Shown: positions 1 through 8,833 of the stretch, piece by piece
How positions within the stretch are numbered: the first letter of the stretch is position 1
Layout: the number at the start of each line of letters is the position of its first letter
Source: Allorhizobium ampelinum S4
GTDB lineage: Bacteria > Pseudomonadota > Alphaproteobacteria > Rhizobiales > Rhizobiaceae
Length of the DNA stretch: 64,000 nt
Assembly (NCBI RefSeq): GCF_000016285.1
Contig: NC_011988.1
Coordinates: 496,001 to 560,000, forward strand
Direction of reading: 5' to 3'
Made by a program: the position numbers and the translations under genes
Notes under the pieces: model-generated
What the model saw: the letters and a program-made list of their open reading frames with translations, nothing else
The model's database searches: none
What the model was told of the DNA's origin: nothing

Positions 1-408
1 CAGTTCCGCACCGATCACCCGTCCTGGAAACAGGTTGAGGAAAAAAGTGACGGTAAACGTCAGAAAGCCGAGAATCGGCACCGATTGGAGGATATCGAGG
101 ACCGGGATCATCACCATTTCCGCACGCCGGCTTTTGGCGGCAACCGAGGCGTAGATCAGGGTGAAGATCAGCGAAAACACGATGGCTGCCAACATGCGCA
201 GAATGGTGCGCAATGCATAGATTGGCAGATTGGTGGGATCGAGCGACAGCGGAGCGGCATCAAGCGCCGACAGCGGAATTGTCGTCACCCGCTCACCATA
301 GGCAAACAGCACGATGACGCCGATGATCAACAGCAGCGCCATCAGGTCCCAATGGTTCGGAAGATGGGAGCGGCGGATGGCAAGCGGAGCGAATTTTGGA
401 TGGATCAT
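1..408 (-). CDS. ABC transporter permease, NitT/TauT-like (partial, N-terminus only)
   Basis: This gene begins at the ATG at 406-408 and runs off the left edge, leaving 136 N-terminal residues. An in-frame TAG lies three codons upstream, so this is the first possible ATG. The protein opens with a short polar stretch, then a membrane segment (DLMALLLIIGVIVLFAYGE), a periplasmic-type stretch, a second hydrophobic segment (TILRMLAAIVFSLIFTLIY), and the sequence SVPILGFL. That last motif is typical of binding-protein-dependent permeases of the nitrate/taurine type, including the long two-domain ones. The substrate cannot be told. It is divergent from the sensor kinase gene to the right. The call rests on the hydrophobic pattern and the coupling-region-like motifs only. 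Confidence 0.7.
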   Translation of the reverse strand, partial: MIHPKFAPLAIRRSHLPNHWDLMALLLIIGVIVLFAYGERVTTIPLSALDAAPLSLDPTNLPIYALRTILRMLAAIVFSLIFTLIYASVAAKSRRAEMVMIPVLDILQSVPILGFLTFTVTFFLNLFPGRVIGAEL

Positions 409-748
409 GGGACGGGCCTATATTTCGCAAAGCGTATCCATGAAGGATGACGCTGAAATTGTAGGGGTGGGCAATTTCAGGCTGGCCAGTTTCAGGCTGG
501 ATGGTTGATCCGCAGATCCCCGAAGGGCCTGATAATCCTATAGAATGGCCGAACATCTGACGCCACCGCGCTTAAGGAAAGCCAGGCACGGCTTAGGCAT
601 AGCCTCGATATACTTTTGTATATTCAGCCCTGCGGGACTGTCGCTGCGGCGCTTTCCTGCGTAATTTGGTTTGGGTCGATCCGGCCCTCGATGTTTTGCG
701 AGACGGCGTCTACCTTTTGCGCAAAGAAACAGCCATGGCCACCGAAGG
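409..748. other. 340-bp divergent intergenic region with one small palindrome
   Basis: This region separates the partial permease gene (leftward) from the sensor kinase gene (rightward). The only structure I can support is the palindrome ATATAC-TTTT-GTATAT at 608-623, which could be an operator or an AT-rich promoter element. I see no convincing -35/-10 pair and no reading frame with protein-family character. Confidence 0.4.
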
Positions 749-1819
749 ATGAAACACATTCTGTTTTCCCAGCACCAGAACCGGCCAAAGCTGAGGGCGG
801 TGTTCATCCTGTTCCTGCTGGTCTGCATCTTTGCTGCCGATACGATCACCAATTTCGAGATCGCTTTTGCGGTCTTCTATATCGCGGTCATTCTGATCGC
901 CATCGGCTTCCTGTCGATGCGCGGGGTCGTCGCACTGGCAATGATCTGCATTGGCCTGACGGTACTGAGCTTGTTTCTCACCCGGCGCGGATCGTTCGAA
1001 TCCGGGCTCATGAATTGCGGCATCAGCACCTGCGCCATTGGGGTGACGACCTATCTTGCCTTGAAAATCGTTGCCGCCCAGGCGGCTATTTACGATGCGC
1101 AGGCGCAGTTTTCCCGCATGGCGCGGCTGACGCGGCTGGGTGAATTGACCGCCTCCATCGCCCATGAGGTCAATCAGCCGCTGGCTGCCGTCGCCACCAG
1201 CGCCGATGCCTGTCGCCGCTGGCTTGATCATACGCCGCCCAATCTGGATCGTGCCCGTCAGGCGGCGGAGCGAATTGCCAGCGACGTGAAACGCGCCAGC
1301 GATGTGATTGTGCGAGTGCGCAGACTGGCCAGAAGCGAACCGCCGCAACGGGAAAGCTTCGACCTCAATGCGGCAACGACCGAAGCCATCGGCCTGGCCG
1401 AACATGAACTTGAGCGCAACAACATTGCGCTGGAGATGGCCCTTGCGGAAGACCTGCCGCCGGTGCTGGCTGATCGTATTCAGATCCAGCAGGTGATCGG
1501 CAATCTCCTGCTCAATGCCATCGAAGCCATGGCGGCTGTTCCCAGTTTCAAGCGGGAGCTTTTGATCTCGACCTTTGTCGATGGCGATGACAGGATCGTG
1601 CTTGCCGTCGCCGATTCAGGTCCCGGTATGAAGCAATCGACGCTGGATCATCTGTTCGAAGCGTTCTGGACCACCAAGGAAAGCGGCATGGGCATCGGGC
1701 TCGCCATCAGCCGCTCGATCATCGAGGCGCATGGGGGGCGTATTTCCGTGACGTCGGCGCATCGCATGGGGACGGTCGTGCAATTCAGTCTGCCCTTAAG
1801 CGAAGAGAGTAAGGCATGA
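749..1819 (+). CDS. Membrane sensor histidine kinase, FixL-like transmitter
   Basis: Sensor kinase of 356 residues with about four membrane segments in the first 105 residues and no recognisable cytoplasmic sensory domain. The H-box SIAHEVNQPLAAV is of the HisKA type found in FixL, DctB and related kinases. The N box is NLLLNAIEAM, and the G boxes are DSGPGM and GMGIGLAIS. It should phosphorylate the response regulator encoded next, whose start overlaps this stop codon (ATGA). The start is uncertain: the ATG at 749 has GAAGG directly against it, and an in-frame ATG at 671 would add 26 non-hydrophobic residues. I chose 749 because the membrane domain follows at once. The signal sensed is unknown; it may be a membrane or redox cue. 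Confidence 0.85.
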   Translation: MKHILFSQHQNRPKLRAVFILFLLVCIFAADTITNFEIAFAVFYIAVILIAIGFLSMRGVVALAMICIGLTVLSLFLTRRGSFESGLMNCGISTCAIGVTTYLALKIVAAQAAIYDAQAQFSRMARLTRLGELTASIAHEVNQPLAAVATSADACRRWLDHTPPNLDRARQAAERIASDVKRASDVIVRVRRLARSEPPQRESFDLNAATTEAIGLAEHELERNNIALEMALAEDLPPVLADRIQIQQVIGNLLLNAIEAMAAVPSFKRELLISTFVDGDDRIVLAVADSGPGMKQSTLDHLFEAFWTTKESGMGIGLAISRSIIEAHGGRISVTSAHRMGTVVQFSLPLSEESKA

Positions 1820-2454
1820 TGGCCAACCCACCGCAACAGGATGAACATGAGCCGGTTGTCTATGTGATCGATGATGACGCCTCGGTGCGTGCCGCATTGG
1901 AGGATCTGCTGGCCTCCGTTGGCCTTGCGGTTTGCGCCTATGGGTCGATCCAGGAATTCATGGCAATGCCGCTTGCCGATGCGCCCGGTTGTCTGGTGCT
2001 CGACGTGCGGATGCCCGGCCAGAGCGGTCTTGAGTTTCACCAGCAGATGACGAAACTGGGCATACGGCTGCCGGTGATTTTCATTACCGGTCATGGGGAT
2101 ATCCCCATGTCGGTCAAGGCGATGAAAAACGGTGCTATCGAGTTCCTGACCAAACCGTTTCGGGATCAGGACCTTTTGGACGCCATTCAGCAGGGTATCG
2201 AAAATGACCGTGCGCAGCGACGGCAGGATCATCTATCCTCCGGCTTGCGGGAGTTATGGCAAACGCTGACGCCGGGCGAGCGGGAGGTGATGGAACTGGT
2301 TGTTCAGGGGCGTCTCAACAAACAGATTGCCGGCGATCTCGGTGTCAGCGAAATCACCGTCAAGGTTCGCCGCGCCCAGTTGATGCGCAAACTCAATGCC
2401 AAATCCGTCGCCGATCTGGTGCGGATCTGGGATCGGCTGGCGGTGCCGGATTGA
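1816..2454 (+). CDS. FixJ/NodW-family response regulator
   Basis: Response regulator of 212 residues. An N-terminal receiver carries the acidic pair DDD near residue 17, a phospho-acceptor Asp in VLDVRMPG, and the conserved Lys in LTKPF. A C-terminal LuxR-type helix-turn-helix follows, with TPGEREVMELV at its start and NKQIAGDLGVSEITVKVRR as the recognition region. This arrangement is that of FixJ, NodW and TtrR. The gene is translationally coupled to the upstream kinase by a 4-bp ATGA overlap, so the two form one two-component system. The targets are unknown. The divergent permease to the left is a possible one, but nothing in the sequence proves it. Confidence 0.9.
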   Translation: MMANPPQQDEHEPVVYVIDDDASVRAALEDLLASVGLAVCAYGSIQEFMAMPLADAPGCLVLDVRMPGQSGLEFHQQMTKLGIRLPVIFITGHGDIPMSVKAMKNGAIEFLTKPFRDQDLLDAIQQGIENDRAQRRQDHLSSGLRELWQTLTPGEREVMELVVQGRLNKQIAGDLGVSEITVKVRRAQLMRKLNAKSVADLVRIWDRLAVPD

Positions 2455-2463
2455 GAGGATAGC

Positions 2464-2486
2464 GCCGCGCCCTAGACAAGCGCGGC
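2464..2486. terminator. GC-rich hairpin between convergent genes
   Basis: A perfect 7-bp stem GCCGCGC/GCGCGGC with a 9-nt loop sits between the response regulator stop (2454) and the stop of the convergent TIM-barrel gene (2509). It lacks a clear T-run, so it may be a weak bidirectional terminator or an mRNA 3'-end stabiliser. Confidence 0.4.
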
Positions 2487-2508
2487 ACCATTATCGGTCG
2501 TCACCAGA

Positions 2509-3414
2509 TCAGCGCAGGTTCACCAGCTTCGCCAGTTCGCGGGCGCGGTCCAGGCAGCGGGGCTGTTGGTCGAGGAAGCGTTCGGCGCCGATTTCCATGA
2601 TCAGCATGGTGTCGGGCAGGAAAGTGAGTTCGGCGAAGATCTCGTCCCAGGCAATATCGCCCCAGCCGAGCGGCAGATGCAGGTCGCCGATGCCGAGCGC
2701 AGTTGCTTCCGCGTTATGGAAGAATTCCTTCATCGTATAGGGCAGGCCAAAGCTGTCATGGACGTGGAGATGGCCGGTCACTGGTGCCATGGCGCGCAGC
2801 TGCTCGCGGAAATCCAGTCCCTTGAAGGTGGATTCGATATAGGCATGGGAGAAATCGATCAGGGCGACGACATGGTCATGGCTGATGGCCTTGACCGTTT
2901 CGGCCACTTGGCTTGGCGTCTGGCGGTACTGGCCGGTCTCGGTGGTGAAGATGTTTTCAAGCGCGATGCGCACGCCATAACCCTTGGCGATATCTGCCAT
3001 TTCCAGCAGCGCTTCGCGCTCCATCTTGTCGAGATCCGCGCCGTCAACACCTTCTACCGGCTGGGCGGCACCCGAATGATGGACGAGAATGCCGGCGCCG
3101 AGGCGGTCGCATAGTTCCAGCATGGCGCGAACCACGTTCTTTTGCAGATGCAGATGCTCGCGGTCCATGAAATTGGAGCTGACCTGGCCGTGCAAGGATA
3201 ATTTCTTGAAGCTGTATTGGCTGACAATGTCAGCGACGCGCTGGGTGCGATCTTCGATAATACGGCCACCGGAGATGATTTCTTCGCCATAAATGCCGAT
3301 TTCGCAGGCCGTCGCACCGGAATCGGCGATTTCACGCAGCGAAGCGTCCAGTGTCGTCAGGTCGCCCTTGCCGGTGCGATTGCAAAAGCCGATGGCGGAA
3401 ATGGTGTCGGTCAT
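2509..3414 (-). CDS. Sugar phosphate isomerase/epimerase-like TIM-barrel protein
   Basis: Protein of 301 residues with the pattern of the xylose-isomerase-like TIM barrel (AP endonuclease 2 superfamily). Candidate metal and catalytic residues lie at strand ends: LHGQ, LVHHSG, ALENI (Glu), [19 protein letters not shown] and LIMEIG (Glu). It is the last gene of the ugp cluster and its start overlaps the ugpC stop by 4 bp (ATGA), so it is probably co-translated with it. In E. coli the gene at this place is ugpQ, a glycerophosphodiesterase. This protein is not of that family, although both are TIM barrels. A role in processing the imported glycerol-phosphate compound is inference from position only. 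Confidence 0.8.
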   Translation of the reverse strand: MTDTISAIGFCNRTGKGDLTTLDASLREIADSGATACEIGIYGEEIISGGRIIEDRTQRVADIVSQYSFKKLSLHGQVSSNFMDREHLHLQKNVVRAMLELCDRLGAGILVHHSGAAQPVEGVDGADLDKMEREALLEMADIAKGYGVRIALENIFTTETGQYRQTPSQVAETVKAISHDHVVALIDFSHAYIESTFKGLDFREQLRAMAPVTGHLHVHDSFGLPYTMKEFFHNAEATALGIGDLHLPLGWGDIAWDEIFAELTFLPDTMLIMEIGAERFLDQQPRCLDRARELAKLVNLR

Positions 3415-4556
3415 GAAAGAACTCCAGTGGGTTGATGCGATGGTATCTGGCTGTTGGCGAGGCTGTTTGCCGCGCCCGCCATGGGAGAAAAGTCGATCCG
3501 CTTCTGGCTCTCGGCGTCAAAGAAGTGCAATTGCTGCTGCGGCAGCAACAGCCCGATCGTGTCACCGGCTGTCACCTGCGCTTCTTCGGGAACGGCAATG
3601 GCAAAGGGCTGGCCAGCCAATTCGCAATGGACGACGCGACCAACACCGAGCTCCTCCACGAATTCGATGAGTGCCGGGACACCCTGGCCGTGGCTGGCAA
3701 GACGGCATTGTTCCGGGCGGATGCCGACAATTACATCTCGCCCTCTCAGCGCATGAGCGACGACCGGATCGATTTCGACCGCTGCACCACTGATGCGAAT
3801 GGTGGAGGTTTCCACTTCGACGCGAGCGTCGAACAGGTTCATGGCTGGTGAGCCGATAAACGAGGCAACGAACGTGGTGGCCGGACGATGATAGATGTCG
3901 AGTGGTTTGCCGACCTGTTCCACATGGCCACGGTTCATCACCACCAGCCGGTCGGCAAGTGTCATCGCTTCGACCTGGTCATGGGTCACGAAAACCGATG
4001 TCGCTGACAGACGCTGGTGCAGTTTGCGGATTTCGGCGCGCATGGTGACGCGCAGCTTGGCGTCGAGATTGGACAGTGGTTCATCGAACAGAAACACCTT
4101 CGGCTCGCGGATGATGGCGCGGGCCATGGCGACGCGCTGGCGCTGGCCACCGGACAAGGCGGCAGGCCGACGGTCGAGATAATCCTGCAAGCCGACGATT
4201 TTTGCGGTCTCAAGAATGCGCCGGTCACGCTCGGCTTTGGCAACGCCCGCCACTTTCAGCGCGTAGCCGATATTGCCCGCCACCGACATATGCGGGTAAA
4301 GCGCGTAATTCTGAAACACCATGGCGCAACCGCGCTCACGAGGTTCCAATGTATTCACGACACGGCCATCGATAGCGATTTCGCCTGAGGTAATGTCCTC
4401 GAGCCCGGCGATCATCCGCAGCAGAGTGGATTTTCCGCAGCCGGAGGGGCCGAGGATGACCACGAATTCCCCTGAGCCAAACAGCAGATCTATGCCATGC
4501 AGGGTTGGTGTCTTGCCGTAGCTTTTGCGCACCGCGCGGATGTCGATATCAGCCAT
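3411..4556 (-). CDS. ugpC: sn-glycerol-3-phosphate ABC transporter, ATP-binding protein UgpC
   Basis: ATPase of 381 residues of the MalK/UgpC family that drives import through UgpA-UgpE. Walker A is GPSGCGKST, the Q-loop lies in [12 protein letters not shown], the signature is LSGGQRQR, Walker B is [16 protein letters not shown], and the switch His is in [16 protein letters not shown]-terminal TOBE-type extension of about 140 residues follows. The start at 4556 was chosen over an upstream TTG because the conserved [13 protein letters not shown] begins there. It is preceded by the permease gene ugpE and overlaps the following TIM-barrel gene. The assignment to Ugp rests mainly on the UgpB-like binding protein; UgpC and MalK are hard to separate by sequence alone. 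Confidence 0.88.
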   Translation of the reverse strand: MADIDIRAVRKSYGKTPTLHGIDLLFGSGEFVVILGPSGCGKSTLLRMIAGLEDITSGEIAIDGRVVNTLEPRERGCAMVFQNYALYPHMSVAGNIGYALKVAGVAKAERDRRILETAKIVGLQDYLDRRPAALSGGQRQRVAMARAIIREPKVFLFDEPLSNLDAKLRVTMRAEIRKLHQRLSATSVFVTHDQVEAMTLADRLVVMNRGHVEQVGKPLDIYHRPATTFVASFIGSPAMNLFDARVEVETSTIRISGAAVEIDPVVAHALRGRDVIVGIRPEQCRLASHGQGVPALIEFVEELGVGRVVHCELAGQPFAIAVPEEAQVTAGDTIGLLLPQQQLHFFDAESQKRIDFSPMAGAANSLANSQIPSHQPTGVLS

Positions 4557-4596
4557 TGTCTTTGAACCTTGTTGTTCTTGCAGGCGCTTTTCAGCG

Positions 4597-5484
4597 TCAC
4601 TTTTCCGTGGAGACCAGACCGCGCACAAACCAGCGTTGCAGCACGGCAACCACAACCAGCGGCGGGGCCATGATCATCAGGGAACCCGCCAGCGTGACGT
4701 TCCAATCGGGGATGCCGTTATCGGACGGCAGCAGTGAACGCAGGGACATCATCACCGTCTTGTAGTTCGGATCCGTGACCATCAGCAGTGGCCAGAGATA
4801 CTGGTTCCAGCCATAGACGAACATGATGGTGGTCAGCGCCAGCATGTTGGTGCGCGAGAGCGGCAGCAGCATTTCAAAGAAGAAGCGGATCGGCCCGGAC
4901 CCGTCCATGCGCGCCGCCTCGGCCAATTCATTGGGGAGAGTCATAAAAAATTGCCGGTAGAGAAAGGTGCCGGTTGCCGTGGCGACCAGCGGCAGGGTCA
5001 GGCCCGCATAGGTGTTGAGCAGGTTCCACTCGATCTTGATGTCGATGCCAAACAGCGTGGACAGGATGGATTTGACCGGCTGCAACAGGTCGGCTGCCAC
5101 CGCATAGGTCGGGACGACCCGGACTTCGAGCGGCAGCATCAGGGTGATGAACACGCCCCAGAAAAACACGTGTTTCAGCGGCGTGCGGAAAAACACGATG
5201 GCAAAGGCGGTCATGGCTGACAGCGCGACCTTTCCGAGCGTCACCAGGGCCGCCATAATCAGGCTATTGGTCATCGCCGTGCCGAGATCGGCCCGCGACC
5301 AGGCCTGTTTGGCATTGGTCAGGAACTCGCCTTGCGGCAGGAAGCTGAAGGGAACGGCATTGACCTGCGGCATTGTCTGGCTGGCACCGGCAATTACCAC
5401 GATGAATGGTCCGATCAGCAGCAGGAAGCCCAGGACCATGATGAGGTAGGTGAAGGCATTGGCAATCGGTGTGCGCTGGATCAT
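4597..5484 (-). CDS. ugpE: sn-glycerol-3-phosphate ABC transporter permease UgpE
   Basis: Inner-membrane permease of 295 residues with six predicted membrane segments and the cytoplasmic EAA loop [23 protein letters not shown] that docks on the ATPase. N-terminal TM1 ([18 protein letters not shown]) and the C-terminal end [14 protein letters not shown] match the second permease of CUT1 importers. The UgpB-like binding protein in the same operon points to glycerol-3-phosphate. It starts 7 bp after ugpA ends, so the two are co-transcribed. In the family, UgpA and UgpE form the heterodimeric channel. ATG start at 5484. Confidence 0.87.
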   Translation of the reverse strand: MIQRTPIANAFTYLIMVLGFLLLIGPFIVVIAGASQTMPQVNAVPFSFLPQGEFLTNAKQAWSRADLGTAMTNSLIMAALVTLGKVALSAMTAFAIVFFRTPLKHVFFWGVFITLMLPLEVRVVPTYAVAADLLQPVKSILSTLFGIDIKIEWNLLNTYAGLTLPLVATATGTFLYRQFFMTLPNELAEAARMDGSGPIRFFFEMLLPLSRTNMLALTTIMFVYGWNQYLWPLLMVTDPNYKTVMMSLRSLLPSDNGIPDWNVTLAGSLMIMAPPLVVVAVLQRWFVRGLVSTEK

Positions 5485-5491
5485 TCCGGCC

Positions 5492-6382
5492 TCACTTGTA
5501 ATGCACGCGCTTCTCGATGAAGCGGAACTGGATGAAGGTGCAGATCATGATCAGCCCGATCAGAATGATGCTTTGGGCCGATGCGCCGGAATAGTTGAGA
5601 CCCTTGAACGCCTCATCGACGATCCGGTAGACCATGACTTCGGTGCCGTGGTTCGGTCCGCCGCCGGTCATCGAATGGACGATGCCGAATGTGTCGGCGC
5701 CAACGAAGCCTTCCGTCATCATGGTGACGAGCAGAAAAAACAGGGTGGGCGCAAGCAGCGGCACCTGCACGTCGAATGCGCGGCGAAAGGGACCGGCGCC
5801 GTCCATGGCGGCGGCTTCACTCAGGGCGTGTGGCACCGATTGCAGGCCTGCCAGCAGGAAGATGAACGTATAGCCCGACCATTTCCAGATGAAGACGATG
5901 ATAACCAGCGCCAGCGCATGGCTGCCGTATTTGGCCGGATTCCACAGATCTGGAGAGAAGGAATTGACCATGGCCGCCAGCCCGCGATCGGGTGCCAGGA
6001 TGAAGCGGAAGGCGATACCGGCAGCCGGTCCGGCAATGGCGAAGGGCAGGATGTAGAAAAACCGAAAGAAGCCGGTTCCCGGCAGTTGCCTATCGACCGC
6101 AAGTGCCAGCACAAGGCCGATGAGAATGGCGAAGAACGGCCCGACTGTCGCGAAGATCAAGCTGACATAAACTGAATTCCAGTAAAAGGGATCGGTCAGC
6201 GCGTCCTTGAAATTGGCAAAGCCAACAAATTCCGCCACGCCGCCAAACGGAGGCTCAAGGGTGAAGGCCCAGTTCACCACGGCAGCCACCGGCCAATAGA
6301 AGAACAGGATGATCAGGATGATCTGCGGCAGCGCAAACAGAATAGGCAGCCACCAGTTCTTGAAAACGGCGCGTTGTTCCAT
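5492..6382 (-). CDS. ugpA: sn-glycerol-3-phosphate ABC transporter permease UgpA
   Basis: First permease of the importer, 296 residues. It begins MEQRAVFKNWWLPILFALPQ and has six membrane segments with the EAA loop ALSEAAAMDGAGPFRRAFDVQVPLL. The C-terminus FRFIEKRVHYK is typical of UgpA-like proteins. The ATG at 6382 is preferred to an upstream TTG at 6445, because the longer form would read through the palindrome between ugpB and ugpA. No strong Shine-Dalgarno sequence is visible. It lies between the binding protein gene (76 bp upstream) and ugpE (7 bp downstream). Confidence 0.87.
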   Translation of the reverse strand: MEQRAVFKNWWLPILFALPQIILIILFFYWPVAAVVNWAFTLEPPFGGVAEFVGFANFKDALTDPFYWNSVYVSLIFATVGPFFAILIGLVLALAVDRQLPGTGFFRFFYILPFAIAGPAAGIAFRFILAPDRGLAAMVNSFSPDLWNPAKYGSHALALVIIVFIWKWSGYTFIFLLAGLQSVPHALSEAAAMDGAGPFRRAFDVQVPLLAPTLFFLLVTMMTEGFVGADTFGIVHSMTGGGPNHGTEVMVYRIVDEAFKGLNYSGASAQSIILIGLIMICTFIQFRFIEKRVHYK

Positions 6383-6410
6383 GTCGTGACCAATATGCTG
6401 GAATGAAGGA

Positions 6411-6437
6411 GGAAGCCTGCCGATGCGGCAGGCTTCC
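6411..6437 (-). terminator. ugpB-ugpA intercistronic hairpin
   Basis: A perfect 11-bp inverted repeat, GGAAGCCTGCC and its complement, with a 5-nt loop, lies just after the ugpB stop codon. There is no T-run. Hairpins at this position in binding-protein operons commonly protect the upstream mRNA segment or attenuate transcription, giving an excess of binding protein over permease. That role is inferred here. Confidence 0.6.
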
Positions 6438-6458
6438 GGGAGCAATGAGAGCTGAGGC

Positions 6459-7802
6459 TTAGTTCAGCTTCTGACCGGCATAGGTTTTCTCAAAGCGGCG
6501 CAGGATGGCATTGCCGCGCTCGACCGTCTGGTCCAGCTGGGTCTGCACATCGGCATTTTGCATGAAGATCGCCTCGAAGGATGTCGAGACTTCCTTGCGG
6601 ATCTGGGTGAAGCTACCCAGGCGGATACCGCGGCTGGTATCGGATGTCGGCGTGTAGGTCAGGCTGGCAATGGCCAGTTCACGGCCCTTGTAAGGTGCCT
6701 TATCGTAGAAACCATTGGCTTTCATGGCATCGAAACCGGTCTTGGTGACGGGGATATAGCCAGTCACCGTTGACCACCATTGCACCATGTCCGGCTGACC
6801 GAGGAAGTTGAGGAAGGCGGCCGCCCCCTTGTATTCCGCTTCCGGACGACCGGCGAGAACCCAGAGCGAAGCCCCGCCCACCAGCGAATTCTGGCGCTCC
6901 GTACCCTTCCAGACCGGCAGCATGGCGACGTCCCATTTGACGTCAGCGGGCAGCGTCTTGCCGACGGTGCCGTGGTCGGCAATCGAGGTCTGGATCATCT
7001 GGCAGGTCTGCGAGGTGAAGGCCGGAACGACATCCATGCCAAGCTGCTTGGTCTTGACCACGAACAGCTTCTCGTCCTGCATCTTCTTGAAGAATTTCAC
7101 ATGGTCAACGAACTTGGTTTTGTTGAAAACCAGTTCAGCATCGAGACCCTGATAGCCATTGGCCTTGGTGGCGATTGGCTGGTTGTGGATGGCGGAAAAC
7201 TGTTCCAGCATCGACCATGGATCGAAATTGAAGCCCAGCGGGCATTCATAGCCAGCGGCTTTCAGCTTGCGGGCTGCTTCCTCGACATGTTCCCAGGTAT
7301 CCGGCTTGAAGGTGATGCCAGCCTTCTCAAACGCGCTGACATTATAATAGAACATCGCGGTCGAAGAGTTGAACGGGAAGGACTGCAATTCGCCGCCCGC
7401 CGTGGCGTAGTAATTGGCGATGCCGCCGAAATAATTGTTCCAGTCGATCTTGTAGCCATTGTCGGCCATCAGCTTCTTGGCTGGAATAAAGGCCTTGGAC
7501 AGCATCAGGTCCAGCGTGCCGGCATCGTAGATCTGGGCAATGGCTGGCTGCTTCTTGGCGCGGTAGGCAGCAATGGTGTTTTGCAGCGTGGTATCGTAAT
7601 CGTTCTGAGAGGTGCAGACGATTTCGAAATTCTCCTGGCTGTCGTTGAACTTGCGGCAGGCGTCCTGGACGCGCTCGCCAAGGTCGCCGCTCAGGCCGTG
7701 CCAGAATTCGAACTTGACCTTTTCGGCCATGGCCGGTGCTGCCCCCAGCGTCGTGGCAGCCAGCAGGCCGGCCAGCACGGTTTTCAAAGCGTAGTTTTTC
7801 AT
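6459..7802 (-). CDS. ugpB: sn-glycerol-3-phosphate-binding periplasmic protein UgpB
   Basis: Periplasmic solute-binding protein of 447 residues with a Sec signal peptide ending AAPAMA before EKVKFEFWHG. It shares clear landmarks with enterobacterial UgpB: FWHGLSGDLG, the FPFNSSTAMFYYN segment, VGGASLWVL, GYIPVTKTGFDAMKANGFY, and the C-terminal TVERGNAILRRFEKTY. These give a firmer substrate call than usual for family-1 binding proteins: glycerol-3-phosphate and its diesters. It heads the ugpB-A-E-C-TIM operon. In enterobacteria and rhizobia ugp is induced by phosphate starvation. Upstream there are only weak PhoB-like half-sites (7897-7935). ATG start at 7802. Confidence 0.9.
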   Translation of the reverse strand: MKNYALKTVLAGLLAATTLGAAPAMAEKVKFEFWHGLSGDLGERVQDACRKFNDSQENFEIVCTSQNDYDTTLQNTIAAYRAKKQPAIAQIYDAGTLDLMLSKAFIPAKKLMADNGYKIDWNNYFGGIANYYATAGGELQSFPFNSSTAMFYYNVSAFEKAGITFKPDTWEHVEEAARKLKAAGYECPLGFNFDPWSMLEQFSAIHNQPIATKANGYQGLDAELVFNKTKFVDHVKFFKKMQDEKLFVVKTKQLGMDVVPAFTSQTCQMIQTSIADHGTVGKTLPADVKWDVAMLPVWKGTERQNSLVGGASLWVLAGRPEAEYKGAAAFLNFLGQPDMVQWWSTVTGYIPVTKTGFDAMKANGFYDKAPYKGRELAIASLTYTPTSDTSRGIRLGSFTQIRKEVSTSFEAIFMQNADVQTQLDQTVERGNAILRRFEKTYAGQKLN

Positions 7803-7948
7803 CGCAAATGCCTCGTTTTCAGGAAAACAATTCCGCTTTACCCCCGGAAATTCAGGGGTTTCTAGCGGGCATTTGTGATGGCTCGACTACGCTTCCATGA
7901 CGCTTGCGTGAAGATTTTTCTTCCGATTGATGACGGCCTAATTTACCA

Positions 7949-7976
7949 GCGCCGCGTATACTCTGCCGCGCGGCGC
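7949..7976 (-). terminator. Hairpin after the putative importer operon
   Basis: An 8-bp GC-rich perfect stem (GCGCCGCG with its complement, 12-nt loop) lies 12 bp past the stop of the permease gene that ends at 7988. There is no T-run after it on the minus strand, so it is either a Rho-assisted end or an mRNA stabiliser. Confidence 0.4.
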
Positions 7977-7987
7977 AGTCGATGCCT

Positions 7988-8830
7988 TCACGCCGCCGGT
8001 TGCTGTTTTGCCCTGGCGACGATTTGCGTCGGGCTGACGAATTGCAGGGCGATGACCAGCCAGAACAGGGTGGTGACCATATAGACCACAGCCATGGCAT
8101 CGATGGATTGCGATGCCCGAACCCCGGACGCGAAGACCGCATAGTAGAGCGATACGACCAGTGTTTGCGTCGTCGGCCCGGCAATCAGGAAGGTCAGCTC
8201 GAACATGGCGATGGTGCGCACCAGCACCAGCAGCAGGGCGGCCAGCATGCCCGGCAACAGTAGCGGTAGCAGGATGCGGGTGAACAGGCTCCAGGTTCCG
8301 GCCCCAAAGACCTTGGCGGCGGCCTCGATGCGCGGGTCGATCTGCTCGATGAAGGGGATCATCACGAGAATGACGAAGGGCAGCGACGGCACGAGATTGA
8401 TCAGCACCACACCCCAGAAGCTTCCGCCAAGGCCGACCTGATAGAGAACCGTGGCCAATGGAATGCCATAGGTGAGCGGCGGCACCAAAAGTGGCAGCAG
8501 GAATGTGAGGATGACCAGCTTTTTGCCGGGGAAATCCCGCCGGGCCAGCGCATAGGCGGTCATCACCCCGAGCAGGCCGGAAATGATCACCACGGTGAAG
8601 GTGATCTGGAAGGTGACGGCAACGACGCTGGACAGTTGAAACTCGCTCCAGGCATCGGAATACCATCGCGTCGTCCAGCCGGTTGGCAGCCAGGTGCCAA
8701 GCCAGCGGCGGGCAAAGGAATTGACCACGACGGATGCAATCACCGCCACGAGGTTGAGGATGAACAGCCCGGCGAGCGCCCAGACCGCCATGCGCCAGAG
8801 TTTTGAGCCGATGCCCTGATCGCGGATCAT
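7988..8830 (-). CDS. ABC transporter permease (PotC/AfuB-type, second subunit)
   Basis: Permease of 280 residues with six membrane segments. TM1 is in RMAVWALAGLFILNLVAVIA, and the EAA-type loop is IDPRIEAAAKVFGAGTWSLFTRILLPLLLPG. This form is typical of permeases for polyamines, thiamine, Fe3+ or 2-aminoethylphosphonate. It starts 3 bp after the stop of the first permease gene. Together with that protein, the ATPase and the binding protein upstream, it forms a full importer. The substrate is not evident from the sequence. Being last in a run led by a glycosidase and a ROK kinase may hint at a carbohydrate-related ligand, but the importer has its own promoter and may be independent. Confidence 0.82.
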   Translation of the reverse strand: MIRDQGIGSKLWRMAVWALAGLFILNLVAVIASVVVNSFARRWLGTWLPTGWTTRWYSDAWSEFQLSSVVAVTFQITFTVVIISGLLGVMTAYALARRDFPGKKLVILTFLLPLLVPPLTYGIPLATVLYQVGLGGSFWGVVLINLVPSLPFVILVMIPFIEQIDPRIEAAAKVFGAGTWSLFTRILLPLLLPGMLAALLLVLVRTIAMFELTFLIAGPTTQTLVVSLYYAVFASGVRASQSIDAMAVVYMVTTLFWLVIALQFVSPTQIVARAKQQPAA

Positions 8831-8833
8831 GAT

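Noticed and set aside
6780..7865. Long open frame of 361 codons on the plus strand, antisense to ugpB
   Set aside because: It mirrors the codon pattern of ugpB, has no family motifs or ribosome site, and ugpB itself is unmistakable.
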